Shown: positions 18,992-27,876, numbered from the stretch's first letter. The stretch: 32,716 nt of DNA from Schlesneria paludicola DSM 18645 (GCA_945869955.1 CAMBQP010000047.1:1-32716), one strand, 5' to 3'. The notes: a model not told the origin generated them from the sequence alone. Program-made: numbers and translations.

Positions 18992-19297
18992 CGTTTCACC
19001 TCTAAGAATAGGGTTCGAGGGAAGACAAGTATTCGGAACGATCTGTGATGAACTGTCTGTGAGAGACAGTCCGTCAAGGACAGCCGGTTCGGAACGGTGC
19101 TGAGAGAACTTTCGCGAGGCTTGCTGAGCTTATCGGGATTGTTCAAATCCCGCTCGGGCTTCCATGCCTGGGCCGTCTGTTCGCACGGCGAGAGGACTTG
19201 ATTGCGATCGAACAGCATGCACGCAATCAGGGTTTCATGAATTTGGGATCAATAAACCAAAACACAAATTTTCAATCATAAGCTACCGAGAATCAAC
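18992..19297 (-). promoter_or_regulatory. clpB upstream region with a 7-bp inverted repeat
   Basis: The roughly 300 bases between the dnaK hairpin and clpB contain the inverted repeat ACTGTCT (19052-19058) / AGACAGT (19064-19070) with a 5-base spacer, 61-79 bases before the clpB start. A minus-strand TTGACG lies just upstream of it and could be a -35 box overlapping a regulator site. No good -10 match, CIRCE copy or sigma-32-like promoter was found. Otherwise nothing is recognised. Confidence 0.25.
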
Positions 19298-19324
19298 GGG
19301 GAGGACGCGCGGTGCGTCCTCCCC
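19298..19324 (-). terminator. 11-bp hairpin after dnaK
   Basis: GGGGAGGACGC (19298-19308) pairs perfectly with GCGTCCTCCCC (19314-19324) around a 5-base loop, 22 bases past the dnaK stop on the minus strand. It should stop or attenuate dnaK transcription before clpB. There is no T tract, so some read-through is possible. Confidence 0.65.
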
Positions 19325-19345
19325 CGAGATCAGACAGAACGGAAA

Positions 19346-21250
19346 TCAGTTCTTCTTTTCAAATTCTGCGTCAATCACGTCGTCGTCACCCTTGGCAGCA
19401 CCTGCCGCTGCTTCTGGTGGCGCACCGGCGTCAGCACCGGCAGCAGCACCTTGCATGTGCTGGCTGAGTGCGTAGCTGGCTTGTTGCAGTCCTTCGACCG
19501 CCGAAGTGATGGCAGAGATATCTTCTCCTTTTTCCGCAGCTTTGACCTTTTCGATACTCGCTTCGACAGCGGCCTTGGATGCGGCATCCAGTTTGGCACC
19601 ATGTTCCTTGAGAATTTTTTCCGTTTCGTAGACCGACGTCGAAGCTTTGTTCTTCGCTTCAGCCAACTCACGGCGGTGCTTATCTTCCGCCGCATGCGAC
19701 TCGGCATCCTTCTTCATCTTTTCGATTTCAGCCGAATCGAGTCCGCTTGAGTTCTCGATCTTCACCGAGTGCTCTTTGCCGGTAGCCTGATCCTTGGCTT
19801 TGACGTTCAGAATCCCGTTGACGTCGATGTCGAAGGTGACTTCGATTTTCGGCGTCCCTCGTGGTGCTGGCATGATCCCTTCCAGATTAAACTGGTTCAG
19901 CATGCGGTTGTCGCGAGCCATCGGACGCTCACCCTGATACACACTGATCGTCACGGCGGACTGGCCGTCGGCGGCGGTCGAGAAGGTCTGCGTGGCGGTC
20001 TTGGGAATCGTGGTATTCCGTTCGATCAACACCGTCAGTACACCCCCTTCGGTTTCGAGACCCAGCGACAGCGGAGTCACGTCGAGCAGTACCATATCCT
20101 TGACATCGCCCGAGATGATCCCCCCTTGAATGGCGGCACCAATCGAGACGACTTCGTCGGGATTCACACCCCGATGTGGCTCTTTCCCACCGAACATCTT
20201 CTTAACGAATTCTTGCACTTTCGGAACGCGGGTTGAGCCACCGACCAGCACGACTTCGTCGATCTGGCTCGGCGACAATTTGGCGTCACGAAGTGCATTT
20301 TCCACTGGCTTGCGGCAACGTTCGATCAGGTGATCCACCATTCGTTCGAATTCGGCCCGGGTCACAGTCAGTTGCAGGTGCTTGGCACCGCTGGCATCCG
20401 CAGTAATGAACGGCAGATTGACATCGGTGGACTGCTGACCCGAGAGTTCCTTCTTGGCTTTTTCCGAGGCTTCACGCAAACGCTGCAAGGCCATCGCGTC
20501 CTTGCGCAGGTCAATCCCGTGCTCAGACTGAAACTTGTCAGCAATGTGTTTGATCAAAACTTCGTCGAAGTCATCACCACCGAGGTGAGTGTCACCGTTG
20601 GTACTGAGAACTTCCACCAGTTCATTATCAACTTCCAAAACCGAGACGTCGAATGTTCCACCGCCGAGGTCGAACACCGCAATCTTTTCGTTCTTCTTGT
20701 TCTGCAAACCGTAGGCCAAAGCCGCAGCCGTCGGCTCGTTGATGATTCGTTCGACCTTCAGGCCCGCAATCTCGCCCGCATCCTTCGTCGCCTGACGCTG
20801 AGCGTCATTGAAGTAAGCCGGAACCGTGATCACCGCACGGGTGACCGTGTGACCCAGATACGCTTCGGCCGCTTCCTTCAACTTACGCAGAATCTGTGCC
20901 GAAACTTCCGGTGGCGTATAAGTCTTGCCATGGACTTCGACCTTCACGTATTCCGCAGCCCCACCAATCACCTTGTAGGGGACCATCTTCTCTTCAGATT
21001 CGACTTCCGTGTGGCGGCGTCCCATGAATCGCTTGATCGAGTAGATCGTGTTCTTGGGGTTGGTAACCGCCTGCCGTTTCGCTGGATCACCGACTAGCCG
21101 ATCACCCTTTTCCGTATAAGCGACGACACTCGGTGTAATCCGATTTCCATCCTGATTGGCGATAACCTTGACCTCGCCCCCTTCCATCACCGATACGACT
21201 GAGTTTGTGGTACCGAGATCGATACCGATAATTTTTTCTTGAATCGCCAT
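19346..21250 (-). CDS. dnaK: Chaperone protein DnaK (Hsp70)
   Basis: This 634-residue protein begins [21 protein letters not shown], the Hsp70 phosphate-1 motif, and contains the signatures [14 protein letters not shown] and [13 protein letters not shown] of the nucleotide-binding domain. The substrate-binding beta domain reads [14 protein letters not shown], followed by a helical lid and a C-terminus [13 protein letters not shown], the EEVD-like end that contacts co-chaperones. It folds and protects proteins through ATP cycles with DnaJ and GrpE, neither of which is in the window. The frame is open 94 codons further upstream, but the ATG at 21250 has GGAG ten bases before it and gives the normal length. 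clpB follows on the same strand after a hairpin. Confidence 0.97.
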   Translation of the reverse strand: MAIQEKIIGIDLGTTNSVVSVMEGGEVKVIANQDGNRITPSVVAYTEKGDRLVGDPAKRQAVTNPKNTIYSIKRFMGRRHTEVESEEKMVPYKVIGGAAEYVKVEVHGKTYTPPEVSAQILRKLKEAAEAYLGHTVTRAVITVPAYFNDAQRQATKDAGEIAGLKVERIINEPTAAALAYGLQNKKNEKIAVFDLGGGTFDVSVLEVDNELVEVLSTNGDTHLGGDDFDEVLIKHIADKFQSEHGIDLRKDAMALQRLREASEKAKKELSGQQSTDVNLPFITADASGAKHLQLTVTRAEFERMVDHLIERCRKPVENALRDAKLSPSQIDEVVLVGGSTRVPKVQEFVKKMFGGKEPHRGVNPDEVVSIGAAIQGGIISGDVKDMVLLDVTPLSLGLETEGGVLTVLIERNTTIPKTATQTFSTAADGQSAVTISVYQGERPMARDNRMLNQFNLEGIMPAPRGTPKIEVTFDIDVNGILNVKAKDQATGKEHSVKIENSSGLDSAEIEKMKKDAESHAAEDKHRRELAEAKNKASTSVYETEKILKEHGAKLDAASKAAVEASIEKVKAAEKGEDISAITSAVEGLQQASYALSQHMQGAAAGADAGAPPEAAAGAAKGDDDVIDAEFEKKN

Positions 21251-21366
21251 AGTGATCGTCTCCAAACGAAATTCAGGAGGTTGTTGACAGGAAAAATTCA
21301 CGTTCCTCAACCTATTCGCAAAGATTGCGCCAAGAGAGGTTCTGTTTGATTTTTCTGCGCGAAATG

Positions 21367-21390
21367 CGGGAAAATAGGGTTTTTTTCCCG
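21367..21390. promoter_or_regulatory. 8-bp inverted repeat upstream of dnaK
   Basis: CGGGAAAA (21367-21374) and TTTTCCCG (21383-21390) are exact complements, about 117 bases before the dnaK start. It could be an operator for a heat-shock repressor or simply a small hairpin. It does not match the CIRCE consensus, and no promoter boxes could be assigned beside it. Confidence 0.25.
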
Positions 21391-21462
21391 GCATGGCGAT
21401 ACCAGGCGGATTGGATCGGAATCGGGCCTGCCATTTTTGCAGCAAGGCCTCCACCCGACACA

Positions 21463-21497
21463 AAAACGACCGCTGCCATTTTGGCGGCGGTCGTTTT
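21463..21497. terminator. Bidirectional intrinsic terminator in the DUF1080-dnaK gap
   Basis: AAAACGACCGC (21463-21473) pairs with GCGGTCGTTTT (21487-21497). Pairing continues through one T-G position and GCC/GGC to a 5-base loop. A runs flank the left arm and T runs the right arm, so a U tract follows the stem on both strands. The inner wobble favours plus-strand RNA. In the minus direction it would isolate dnaK from the DUF1080 operon. Confidence 0.75.
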
Positions 21498-21553
21498 GCA
21501 ATGGTTTCGACGTTGTTTTGCAGGGGCGTCATGCGAGGACTGACAACGAAACA

Positions 21554-21648
21554 AAGATCCCTCGCTGGCGATTCGGGCGAGCGTTCATTGATTCGCCGTC
21601 AAGATCGCGGATCAAAACGCCAGCCCCGACCCACGAGCAAGGGATCTT
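21554..21648 (-). other. Structured RNA candidate in the 3' region of the DUF1080 transcript
   Basis: AAGATCCCTCGCT (21554-21566) and AGCAAGGGATCTT (21636-21648) form a 13-bp stem enclosing 69 bases. The single imperfect position is a U-G pair in minus-strand RNA but a C-A mismatch on the plus strand, so the fold suits a minus-strand transcript. A U-rich stretch (TTTGTTT) follows on that strand. Alternative pairing of CTGGCG/CGCCAG exists inside. It could be a 3'-UTR structure, a terminator or a small RNA. Confidence 0.35.
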
Positions 21649-21728
21649 CCTCTTATTCCGCAGATTTGGCTCGAATTTGGCCTCTTACACGACGGATTTT
21701 CCTCGTGCTTCAGCCCAGACCCAAGGAT

Positions 21729-22478
21729 TCACGGCAGTTCACGAATGCGGATTTGCTTGAATTCGGCCCACATCGGTTTCCCCGCATGCAACTGCAGCGC
21801 CAGGATCCCTTCACTTAACGCGTTTTGTGGGTCGTGGTCGTGAAAATCGAGGATCAGCCGGTTGTTCAGAAAATGCTGAATGTGGTTTCCCTTGGCAGTG
21901 ATGACCACGTCGTTCCAGTCATCGAGTTTAAACAACTGCCCGAACGCGGCCTGATCGACCAGATCCGCATGCGTTACCTTCTTCCCGGTTTCGTCCCATT
22001 TGGCCGACTCACCGACCAGGCAGATTCGTCCCCGTTTTCCCCCTTCGTCATAAATGAAGCCCGAAACGTTCGGCAGCAGGGTTTCGTTACGAATTTCGTG
22101 CTGATAACCACGCACCACCCACGCATTACTCACTTTCCCCTCGGTAATGTGCTTCGAGCGGTATTGGATTCCCGAGTTATTCGTCGCGTTACAACGAAAC
22201 GACAGTCTTAATTCAAAATCCTTGGTCTGACCCGCTTTCCAGATCAGGAACGTATTTCCATTGGCAACATGTTCCAGCGTGGTTTCCCCGTGAATCACTC
22301 CCGCTTTCACGCTCCAGAGTCGCGGGTCACCATCCCAGCCCTCGAGATTCTGGCCATTGAAGAGCGACTTCATACCCGGACTTTCGGGGGGAGCTGTCTC
22401 AGCAGCTGCCAACTGGAAAGAAATCAGGCAGAGAACGACTGGAAGAACGATTGGGGCCACAGCCCATCGATGCAGCAT
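21729..22478 (-). CDS. DUF1080 (3-keto-disaccharide hydrolase-like) exported protein
   Basis: This 249-residue protein has a clear signal peptide (MLHRWAVAPIVLPVVLCLISFQ..AAA|ET). The mature part is the DUF1080 domain, a concanavalin-like beta-sandwich, recognisable from KSLFNGQNLEGWDG, WSVKAGVIHGE, FELRLSFRCNATNNSGIQYRSK and the terminal GILALQLHAGKPMWAEFKQIRIREL. Some relatives are 3-keto-disaccharide hydrolases; most planctomycete members are untested, and carbohydrate binding or cleavage in the periplasm is the best guess. GGAG lies six bases before the ATG. It is the third gene of a minus-strand run DUF1501, methyltransferase, DUF1080 (66-bp gap to the methyltransferase), with a terminator about 230 bases downstream. 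Confidence 0.9.
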   Translation of the reverse strand: MLHRWAVAPIVLPVVLCLISFQLAAAETAPPESPGMKSLFNGQNLEGWDGDPRLWSVKAGVIHGETTLEHVANGNTFLIWKAGQTKDFELRLSFRCNATNNSGIQYRSKHITEGKVSNAWVVRGYQHEIRNETLLPNVSGFIYDEGGKRGRICLVGESAKWDETGKKVTHADLVDQAAFGQLFKLDDWNDVVITAKGNHIQHFLNNRLILDFHDHDPQNALSEGILALQLHAGKPMWAEFKQIRIRELP

Positions 22479-22544
22479 GGTTTACTCCGGAGAGATCGTC
22501 AAGAAGAGCGGAATCGGTGCACGCCTCGATCCCGACGGAATCGC

Positions 22545-23240
22545 TTATGCAAATTCCATGTTCCTCTTTTTGACGCAGATCGTCCAGTGTCGATCACTGG
22601 TTGGCTGAACTGCCGCACCAGAAATCCCCAATTCCCCGACCAGCTCTCGCACTTCGTCAACGGTTAATGCGGCATGCAGCGACTCACGAAACATTTTCTG
22701 CTGGTGACTGTTCGCATCTCCTGCGTAAGTTTGAACCAGGTTTTCCAAGGTCTTGATGTCGTCAGGACGCATCAGGTCACGAACAAACAAGATCCCGCCA
22801 GGCTTCAGAATCCGCCAAAGTTCTGCCAGCACGCTGTGTGGCTCGGGGATGTGGTGTACGATGCTGTTGGACATCACCACATCATAGGCTCCGTCGCCAT
22901 CGGGAAGTCGCTTGCAGTCGCTGAGGATTAATTGGATCGAAGCCTCGAGCCCCGCCGTGAGAATATTTTCCCGGGCCACCACCAGCATCGCCTGAGCCAG
23001 ATCACTGGCGGTCACAAAAAACGTTTGGTCGCGCTGGATCAGTTCGATCGGAATCAGAGCCGTTCCCGTCCCGGCATCAAACACGTTCACACATCGAGGT
23101 TCTGTTGGATCCCGCAATTCCAACGCACGCAGAAAATCATCAACGAACCGACGGTTCACGTTACTGTGATCCATCTGGTTGTAATCGACCGCCTCTTCGG
23201 CCGTATCCATGACCTCAGGTTCCCGAATACGGCTCAGCAT
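22545..23240 (-). CDS. Class I SAM-dependent methyltransferase
   Basis: This 231-residue cytoplasmic protein shows the Rossmann methyltransferase motifs: motif I VFDAGTGTA (53-61), an acidic residue at D80 after the second strand for the SAM ribose, DVVMSNSIVHHIPEP (the HHIP..P element of UbiE/Methyltransf_11-type enzymes), and LKPGGILFVRDLMRP. The substrate cannot be read from sequence; small-molecule or lipid targets are common for this branch. The ATG has only a weak site (GAGAAAG) upstream. It starts 36 bases after the DUF1501 gene on the same strand and is followed by DUF1080, so it is probably co-transcribed. A cytoplasmic enzyme between two exported proteins is unexpected. Confidence 0.88.
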   Translation of the reverse strand: MLSRIREPEVMDTAEEAVDYNQMDHSNVNRRFVDDFLRALELRDPTEPRCVNVFDAGTGTALIPIELIQRDQTFFVTASDLAQAMLVVARENILTAGLEASIQLILSDCKRLPDGDGAYDVVMSNSIVHHIPEPHSVLAELWRILKPGGILFVRDLMRPDDIKTLENLVQTYAGDANSHQQKMFRESLHAALTVDEVRELVGELGISGAAVQPTSDRHWTICVKKRNMEFA

Positions 23241-23276
23241 CGTGGTGGCTTTCTCAGTCTGGACAACCGCGATCGC

Positions 23277-24635
23277 TCAGGCGAGTTCGCGGATCGCTTC
23301 CCGTCGGTCAAGCAGGTATTGGGGGCGGCCACTGTGATCGGGAATCGTGGCGGTGGCGACATCGATTCCCAGCTGTTTGTAAAGCGTCGCAAAGACGTCC
23401 TGATAGTGAATCGGTCGATCGAGCGGCACTTCCCCCAAGCGGTTGGTTGAGCCGATCACTTGTCCCATGCGCATGCCACCCCCCGCCAGCAGGGCACACG
23501 ATGCTTGCGGCCAGTGATCGCGGCCACCACCGGGATTAATGCGTGGTGTCCGGCCAAATTCACCCCACGCAATCACGCTGACATCCTGGTCCAGTCCGCG
23601 AGCATGCAGGTCTTCGACCAGTGCGGTGATCCCCATATCTAACTTCGTCAATTGTTCAGGAAGTCGTTCGAAGTTGCCCCCATGGCGGTCCCAGCTGCCG
23701 AACGACAGCGTGACACAACGGACTCCGACCTCGACCAACCGCCGCGCCATCAAAAACTGATCCATCCAATGCGGGCCGGCATCTTCACCAAACGCGGGTG
23801 AGGAACTTCCGCGACCATAGCGGTCGCGGAGCAACGGGTCTTCCCGGTCCAGATCGAGTGCCTCGACCAGCTTGCTGCTGGTGAGCACATCAAAAGCCTT
23901 GCGGGTAAAGGCATCGACCCCCAGCATGGTGGGATTTGCATCGACACGCTGGCGGAAATGATCAAAGCTATTCAAGAGTGACTGTCGATGTCGCAGCTGA
24001 TCCAGGGTAATCCCGTTCAGCCGCATGTTGGCCATCCCTTCGTTATCGGGCTGGAACGGGGCATACGACAACCCCAGAAACCCTGGGAGGCCCGGATTCG
24101 AATAGGGGGCATGGCCGGTTTTTGTGGTGAGGCCAATGAAAGGGGGGATGGCCGGATCCGCCGGTCCCTGCAGTTTCGCGACGGCCGACCCGAGCGACGG
24201 ATGATTGCTCTGTCGTCCCCCCGGCCCGATCGGATAACCACTCATACACATGTCCGAGGCATGTTGATCCGGGCCACCGTACAGCGAGCGGATGATGGCA
24301 AATTTGTCCATCATCTTCGCCAGTCGCGGCATGTGTTCGCAAATTTCGATCCCCGGCACGTTGGTCTGAATCGGTTGGAATGAACCTCGAATCTCGATCG
24401 GAGCTTCACGCTTCAGATCGTACATATCCTGGTGCGAGGGCCCCCCGGACAGATAGATCATGATGACCGCTTTGTGCGACAGACTTTTGCCCGGCGAGGT
24501 GGTCGAGTCCGCTTCCGCACGCAGGATCTGCGGTAGACCCAGTCCCCCCATCGCCAGACCACCGATTTTCAAAAAATGTCGCCGAGACTGTCCGTCACAA
24601 TTCGAGACCGGTTGCTGTCCGAGGATTGAAAGCAT
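23277..24635 (-). CDS. DUF1501 exported protein with Tat-type leader
   Basis: This 452-residue protein has the leader SRRHFLKIGGLAMGGLGLPQ, a twin-arginine signal, ending near ILRAEA. The DUF1501 core follows: VIMIYLSGGPSHQDMYDLKR, NVPGIEICEHMPRLA, DQHASDMCMSGYP, CVTLSFGSWDRHGGNFE and the C-terminal VIAWGEFGRTPRINPGGGRDHW. Fold relatives are alkaline phosphatase-like hydrolases; family function is unproven. The ATG is supported by AAGGGA five bases upstream. Unlike the DUF1501 gene at 13225-14604 it has no DUF1549/1553 partner next to it: a methyltransferase and a DUF1080 protein follow instead. It lies 87 bases downstream of a sugar-type ABC ATPase on the same strand. Confidence 0.92.
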   Translation of the reverse strand: MLSILGQQPVSNCDGQSRRHFLKIGGLAMGGLGLPQILRAEADSTTSPGKSLSHKAVIMIYLSGGPSHQDMYDLKREAPIEIRGSFQPIQTNVPGIEICEHMPRLAKMMDKFAIIRSLYGGPDQHASDMCMSGYPIGPGGRQSNHPSLGSAVAKLQGPADPAIPPFIGLTTKTGHAPYSNPGLPGFLGLSYAPFQPDNEGMANMRLNGITLDQLRHRQSLLNSFDHFRQRVDANPTMLGVDAFTRKAFDVLTSSKLVEALDLDREDPLLRDRYGRGSSSPAFGEDAGPHWMDQFLMARRLVEVGVRCVTLSFGSWDRHGGNFERLPEQLTKLDMGITALVEDLHARGLDQDVSVIAWGEFGRTPRINPGGGRDHWPQASCALLAGGGMRMGQVIGSTNRLGEVPLDRPIHYQDVFATLYKQLGIDVATATIPDHSGRPQYLLDRREAIRELA

Positions 24636-24722
24636 CTGATTCCCTTAATTCTTCTCTGAAACCACGCGTCCCATAGTTTAAACCAGTTTTGCAACAAATG
24701 GTATGAAATCCTGGAAATTCTG

Positions 24723-26210
24723 TCAGCGCGCCACCGCGAGACTCATAATGGATTCTTCGGTCCATTCGCGGGCGGGCCGCGTTTCGCGAAGCACACCCCC
24801 CGACATCACACCAATTCGGTCGCAGACGGCCAAGAGCTCCGTAAGGTACGAACTGACAAACAAAACCACTTTACCTTCGGCAGCCAGTTCACCCATCAGG
24901 CGATAAATCTCGGATTTGGTCCCGACATCAATCCCCCGAGTCGGTTCGTCGAGCAGTAAAATATCGGCCTGTTGATGCAAAACCCGGGCGATGGCCACCT
25001 TCTGCTGGTTCCCTCCCGAAAGTTCGCCAATCGTCTGTTCCGGCGAGTGGGCCTTAACTTCCAACCGCTTCATCCACTGAATCACCTCGGTCCGGCGTCG
25101 ACCGAGTTGCAGAAATCCGGCTCGGGTATAAGGCTCCAAACGACTATACGTCAAATTATCGGCGATCGATCGTGATTGCGCTAGTCCCTCGGTTTTCCGG
25201 TCTTCGGAAACCAGTCCCAGACCCGCACGAATCCGCGCGGGTGTCTGGTGATCGATGGCGATGGTGGCTACTTTCACCTCGCCGCTGCGGACCGGATCCA
25301 AGGCAAACAGCACACGCAATAACTCGGTTCGACCGGCACCAATCAGCCCCGCCAGACCAAAAATTTCCCCTCGTTTTAATTCGAGCGAAACCTGTTGCGG
25401 CGCGAATTTCCCGCTGAGATTACGGATCGACACAAGAGTCTCTCCGGGGGAATGCGGCACCGTCGGGAAAAGTTCTGCCACTCCACGCCCCACCATCAGC
25501 GAAACAATCTCCGCATCCGTCGTCCCTGCCAGCTTCCCAGTTCCCACGGATTGGCCGTCGCGGAGTACCGCGTAATTATCACAGACTTGCCGGATCTCTT
25601 CCAGGAAATGACTAATATAGATGATTCCGTAACCCGAGTCGCGAAGTTTGCGAATCACCTCGAACAGGTGCTGAACGTCCTGCAGCGTCAAACTACTGGT
25701 CGGTTCGTCAAAAACCAGCACGCGAGAATCGGACGCAAGTGCCCTGGCAATCTCGACCAACTGGCGCAGGGCAATCGACAACTCGCGCACCGGGGTCTCG
25801 GGTCGCAGCTGGGGATGGCCCAACAGTTCGAGCGCCCGTCGAACCTGTTCACGTTGCTTTCGTCGGTCCCGGAACCCAAACCAGTGGGGTTCCTGGCCAA
25901 GCATGATATTGTCTTCGACCGACAGATCGGGTGCCAGATTCAGCTCTTGATAAATCATCCCGACACCCGCCAGTCGCGCATCGTGCGGTCCCTGCGGTCC
26001 GTAGGGCTGGCCCGCCAATTGCATCTGGCCTGAATCAGGCGAATGAGCCCCACTCAGGATTTTCATCAGGGTACTTTTCCCGGCACCATTCTCGCCGATC
26101 AGGGCGAGAACCTCCCCGCCCCGCACGTTCAGCGAGACCTCGTGCAGCGCCTGGGTTGCTCCGAACCTCTTCGAGATGTTGGACATCGTCAATAAATCGT
26201 CGGCCACCAT
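24723..26210 (-). CDS. Sugar-type ABC transporter ATPase with two nucleotide-binding domains (RbsA/MglA family)
   Basis: This 495-residue cytoplasmic protein carries two fused ABC domains. Domain 1 has Walker A GENGAGKST (39-47), Q-loop YQE (Q88), the family's atypical signature LSIALRQ (144-150), Walker B VLVFDEP (164-170) and H201. Domain 2 has the degenerate Walker A GLIGAGRTEL usual for this family, signature LSGGNQQ and ILLLDEPTRGIDVG. Homologues drive import of ribose, galactose, xylose or autoinducer-2. No permease or sugar-binding gene is adjacent on either side, so partners must lie elsewhere. The ATG has no strong ribosome site; a start at an internal ATG (MSNISKRF) would cost little. 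A DUF1501 gene follows in the same direction. Confidence 0.92.
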   Translation of the reverse strand: MVADDLLTMSNISKRFGATQALHEVSLNVRGGEVLALIGENGAGKSTLMKILSGAHSPDSGQMQLAGQPYGPQGPHDARLAGVGMIYQELNLAPDLSVEDNIMLGQEPHWFGFRDRRKQREQVRRALELLGHPQLRPETPVRELSIALRQLVEIARALASDSRVLVFDEPTSSLTLQDVQHLFEVIRKLRDSGYGIIYISHFLEEIRQVCDNYAVLRDGQSVGTGKLAGTTDAEIVSLMVGRGVAELFPTVPHSPGETLVSIRNLSGKFAPQQVSLELKRGEIFGLAGLIGAGRTELLRVLFALDPVRSGEVKVATIAIDHQTPARIRAGLGLVSEDRKTEGLAQSRSIADNLTYSRLEPYTRAGFLQLGRRRTEVIQWMKRLEVKAHSPEQTIGELSGGNQQKVAIARVLHQQADILLLDEPTRGIDVGTKSEIYRLMGELAAEGKVVLFVSSYLTELLAVCDRIGVMSGGVLRETRPAREWTEESIMSLAVAR

Positions 26211-26703
26211 GGAATGATAATCCGCTTTAAGTCAACGTTGGTTGCAGTGCATGACTTTGTCACAGGGGATTGCCAGCGTCAATGAACTCAAATGCAAAAT
26301 CCCCTGTACCCTCGCAGGTTGACATCATCCCGTTAGTCCTGAAAGTTCCATCCTGTTTTTCATCAATGCCGACCAGCATGTATTCCTTTCCGTGAGTTCC
26401 GATCCAGATCCAAATGTTTGAGTCGCCGCCAACGACTCGCCGCCACAGACTCGCCGCCACAGACAGCGTCTGCACGATTGTCTCTCTCGAGCAACCCTCT
26501 GGAACAACCTGGCACAACCAGTTGGCTCTCCCGAACAACCGGCATCACCCGCATTTTCGCCCCCTCACAATTGCTACCCGATGCGATCGGGCAGATTCGG
26601 ACAGATCCATGGTGGCAGATCGTTGGTCAACGGACCCGGACGCTGTTACGCTGTTGCGAGGGAAAAACTTTCGTTGCTCATGCGAAAACCGGGAATTGCC
26701 ATC
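26211..26703. other. Gene-poor stretch with short repeats and possible gene remnant
   Basis: Nearly 500 bases between divergent genes. It contains a 14-bp tandem repeat (26422-26463), several AACAACC-like repeats after it and an ACGCTGTT doublet near 26640. A minus-strand frame (26260-26538, 92 codons) ends with a protein-like stretch containing IWIWIGTHGKEYMLVGID, but the tandem repeat interrupts its upstream half and no ribosome site is clear. It may be a decayed gene. Promoters for both neighbours should be here; none was identified with confidence. Confidence 0.35.
26422..26463. repeat. 14-bp tandem repeat, three copies
   Basis: GTCGCCGCCAACGA (26422-26435) is followed by two identical copies of CTCGCCGCCACAGA (26436-26449 and 26450-26463). 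The 14-base period is not a multiple of three, which argues against the stretch being translated. Confidence 0.85.
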
Positions 26704-27855
26704 ATGTCCGAAACGCCGTTTACTCAACTTCAGGATCAACATCGTTCGGGGGGCTCCACAGCGGTGTTCGACCAGTTGGCGAAGACGCTTCGCGAGGGTC
26801 GCGAATATCATAAGCTGTTTGATGCCCTCTGCCTGAAGAAAAAACACGCACTCGGGGCACCGCTGCATCGACCCACCTCGTTCGATGACATCGCAGTCGA
26901 CAAACGTGATGAATTCGAATCGGCCTACGTCGCCGCAGCACGGGAAGTGGGCGAATTGCTGCTCGCCGATAAAAAGCTGAGTCAGTCATTTGTCTATTTT
27001 CACGCCCTGCGCGAAACCCAGCCGATTCGCGATGCGATCGAGGCACTCCCGATCCCTCAGTCCTCCAGTGAAGAATCTGAAGAACTGATTGATCTGGCGT
27101 TCTATAAACTGATTCATCCCTTGAAAGGGATGCAGATCATGCTGACCACGCATGGCACCTGCAGTACCATCACCGCACTGGATCAGGCCTTCATGAACCT
27201 CAGCCCCGAGCAACGGGCCGAGTGTGCCGCACTGCTCGTCAATCGGCTGCATGGGGATTTATTGCAATCGGTGCAGCGTGAAGTCAAACAGCGGATCCCC
27301 TTTGCCGAACCAGCCCGCACTTTACGGGAACTGACCGCCGGACGTGATTGGTTATTTGCCGAAAATAACTATCACATCGATGTCTCGCATCTGCACTCGA
27401 CCGTCCGCTTTGCTCGTTCATTAACCCCCGGTCAACCGGAACTGGGATTGGCTCGCGACCTTGCCGAATACGGAGCTCAGCTTTCCTCCCAATTCCAATA
27501 CCCCGGCGAACCCCCGTTCACCGATTTTTACGCCGCACACATCCAGTTCTTTAAGTACCTGCTGAATGAAAACCGCGACGATGCACTCGGTTATTTCCAG
27601 CATCTGCTGGAAAATGAGCCTGATCAATCGAGCCAGGCGATGATCGCCTATGTCATGGTCGATCTGCTCGCCCGCACCGAACAACTCGACCGGGCACTCC
27701 CCATCGCCGAACAGTATCTCGTCAAAGCCGATCAGGATTTTGCGGCGGCATTTGCCGAGCTCTGCCAAAAAGCAGGACGCTACGATGTGCTGATGCGAAG
27801 TGCCCACGACCGACAAGACCTGGTCACCTACGCAGCGGCACTGGTTCAGCAGTAA
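26704..27855 (+). CDS. Conserved-looking hypothetical protein, helical repeat character
   Basis: This 383-residue protein is not recognised. It appears soluble: no signal peptide or membrane segment. It is rich in alanine, leucine and glutamate, with helical stretches, and the C-terminal half (ALGYFQHLLENEPDQSSQAMIAY, then LDRALPIAEQYLVKADQDFAAAFAELCQKAGRYD) resembles TPR-like helix pairs, suggesting a protein-binding scaffold. The frame opens at 26581, but the first 41 codons overlap repetitive, promoter-like DNA, so the ATG at 26704 (MSETPFTQLQDQ) is preferred, with a weak GGGA upstream. It ends 21 bases from the convergent MoxR ATPase gene. That packing may be functional, but a joint role is only inferred. 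Confidence 0.75.
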   Translation: MSETPFTQLQDQHRSGGSTAVFDQLAKTLREGREYHKLFDALCLKKKHALGAPLHRPTSFDDIAVDKRDEFESAYVAAAREVGELLLADKKLSQSFVYFHALRETQPIRDAIEALPIPQSSSEESEELIDLAFYKLIHPLKGMQIMLTTHGTCSTITALDQAFMNLSPEQRAECAALLVNRLHGDLLQSVQREVKQRIPFAEPARTLRELTAGRDWLFAENNYHIDVSHLHSTVRFARSLTPGQPELGLARDLAEYGAQLSSQFQYPGEPPFTDFYAAHIQFFKYLLNENRDDALGYFQHLLENEPDQSSQAMIAYVMVDLLARTEQLDRALPIAEQYLVKADQDFAAAFAELCQKAGRYDVLMRSAHDRQDLVTYAAALVQQ

Positions 27856-27876
27856 CCGCCACGCAGCAACCGTCCA

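Noticed and set aside
21251..21532. 94-residue N-terminal extension of DnaK
   Set aside because: DnaK begins at [16 protein letters not shown] with a ribosome site; the upstream part covers terminator and promoter-like DNA.
18992..21728. CIRCE (HrcA) operator upstream of dnaK or clpB
   Set aside because: No sequence close to TTAGCACTC-N9-GAGTGCTAA was found in either upstream region.
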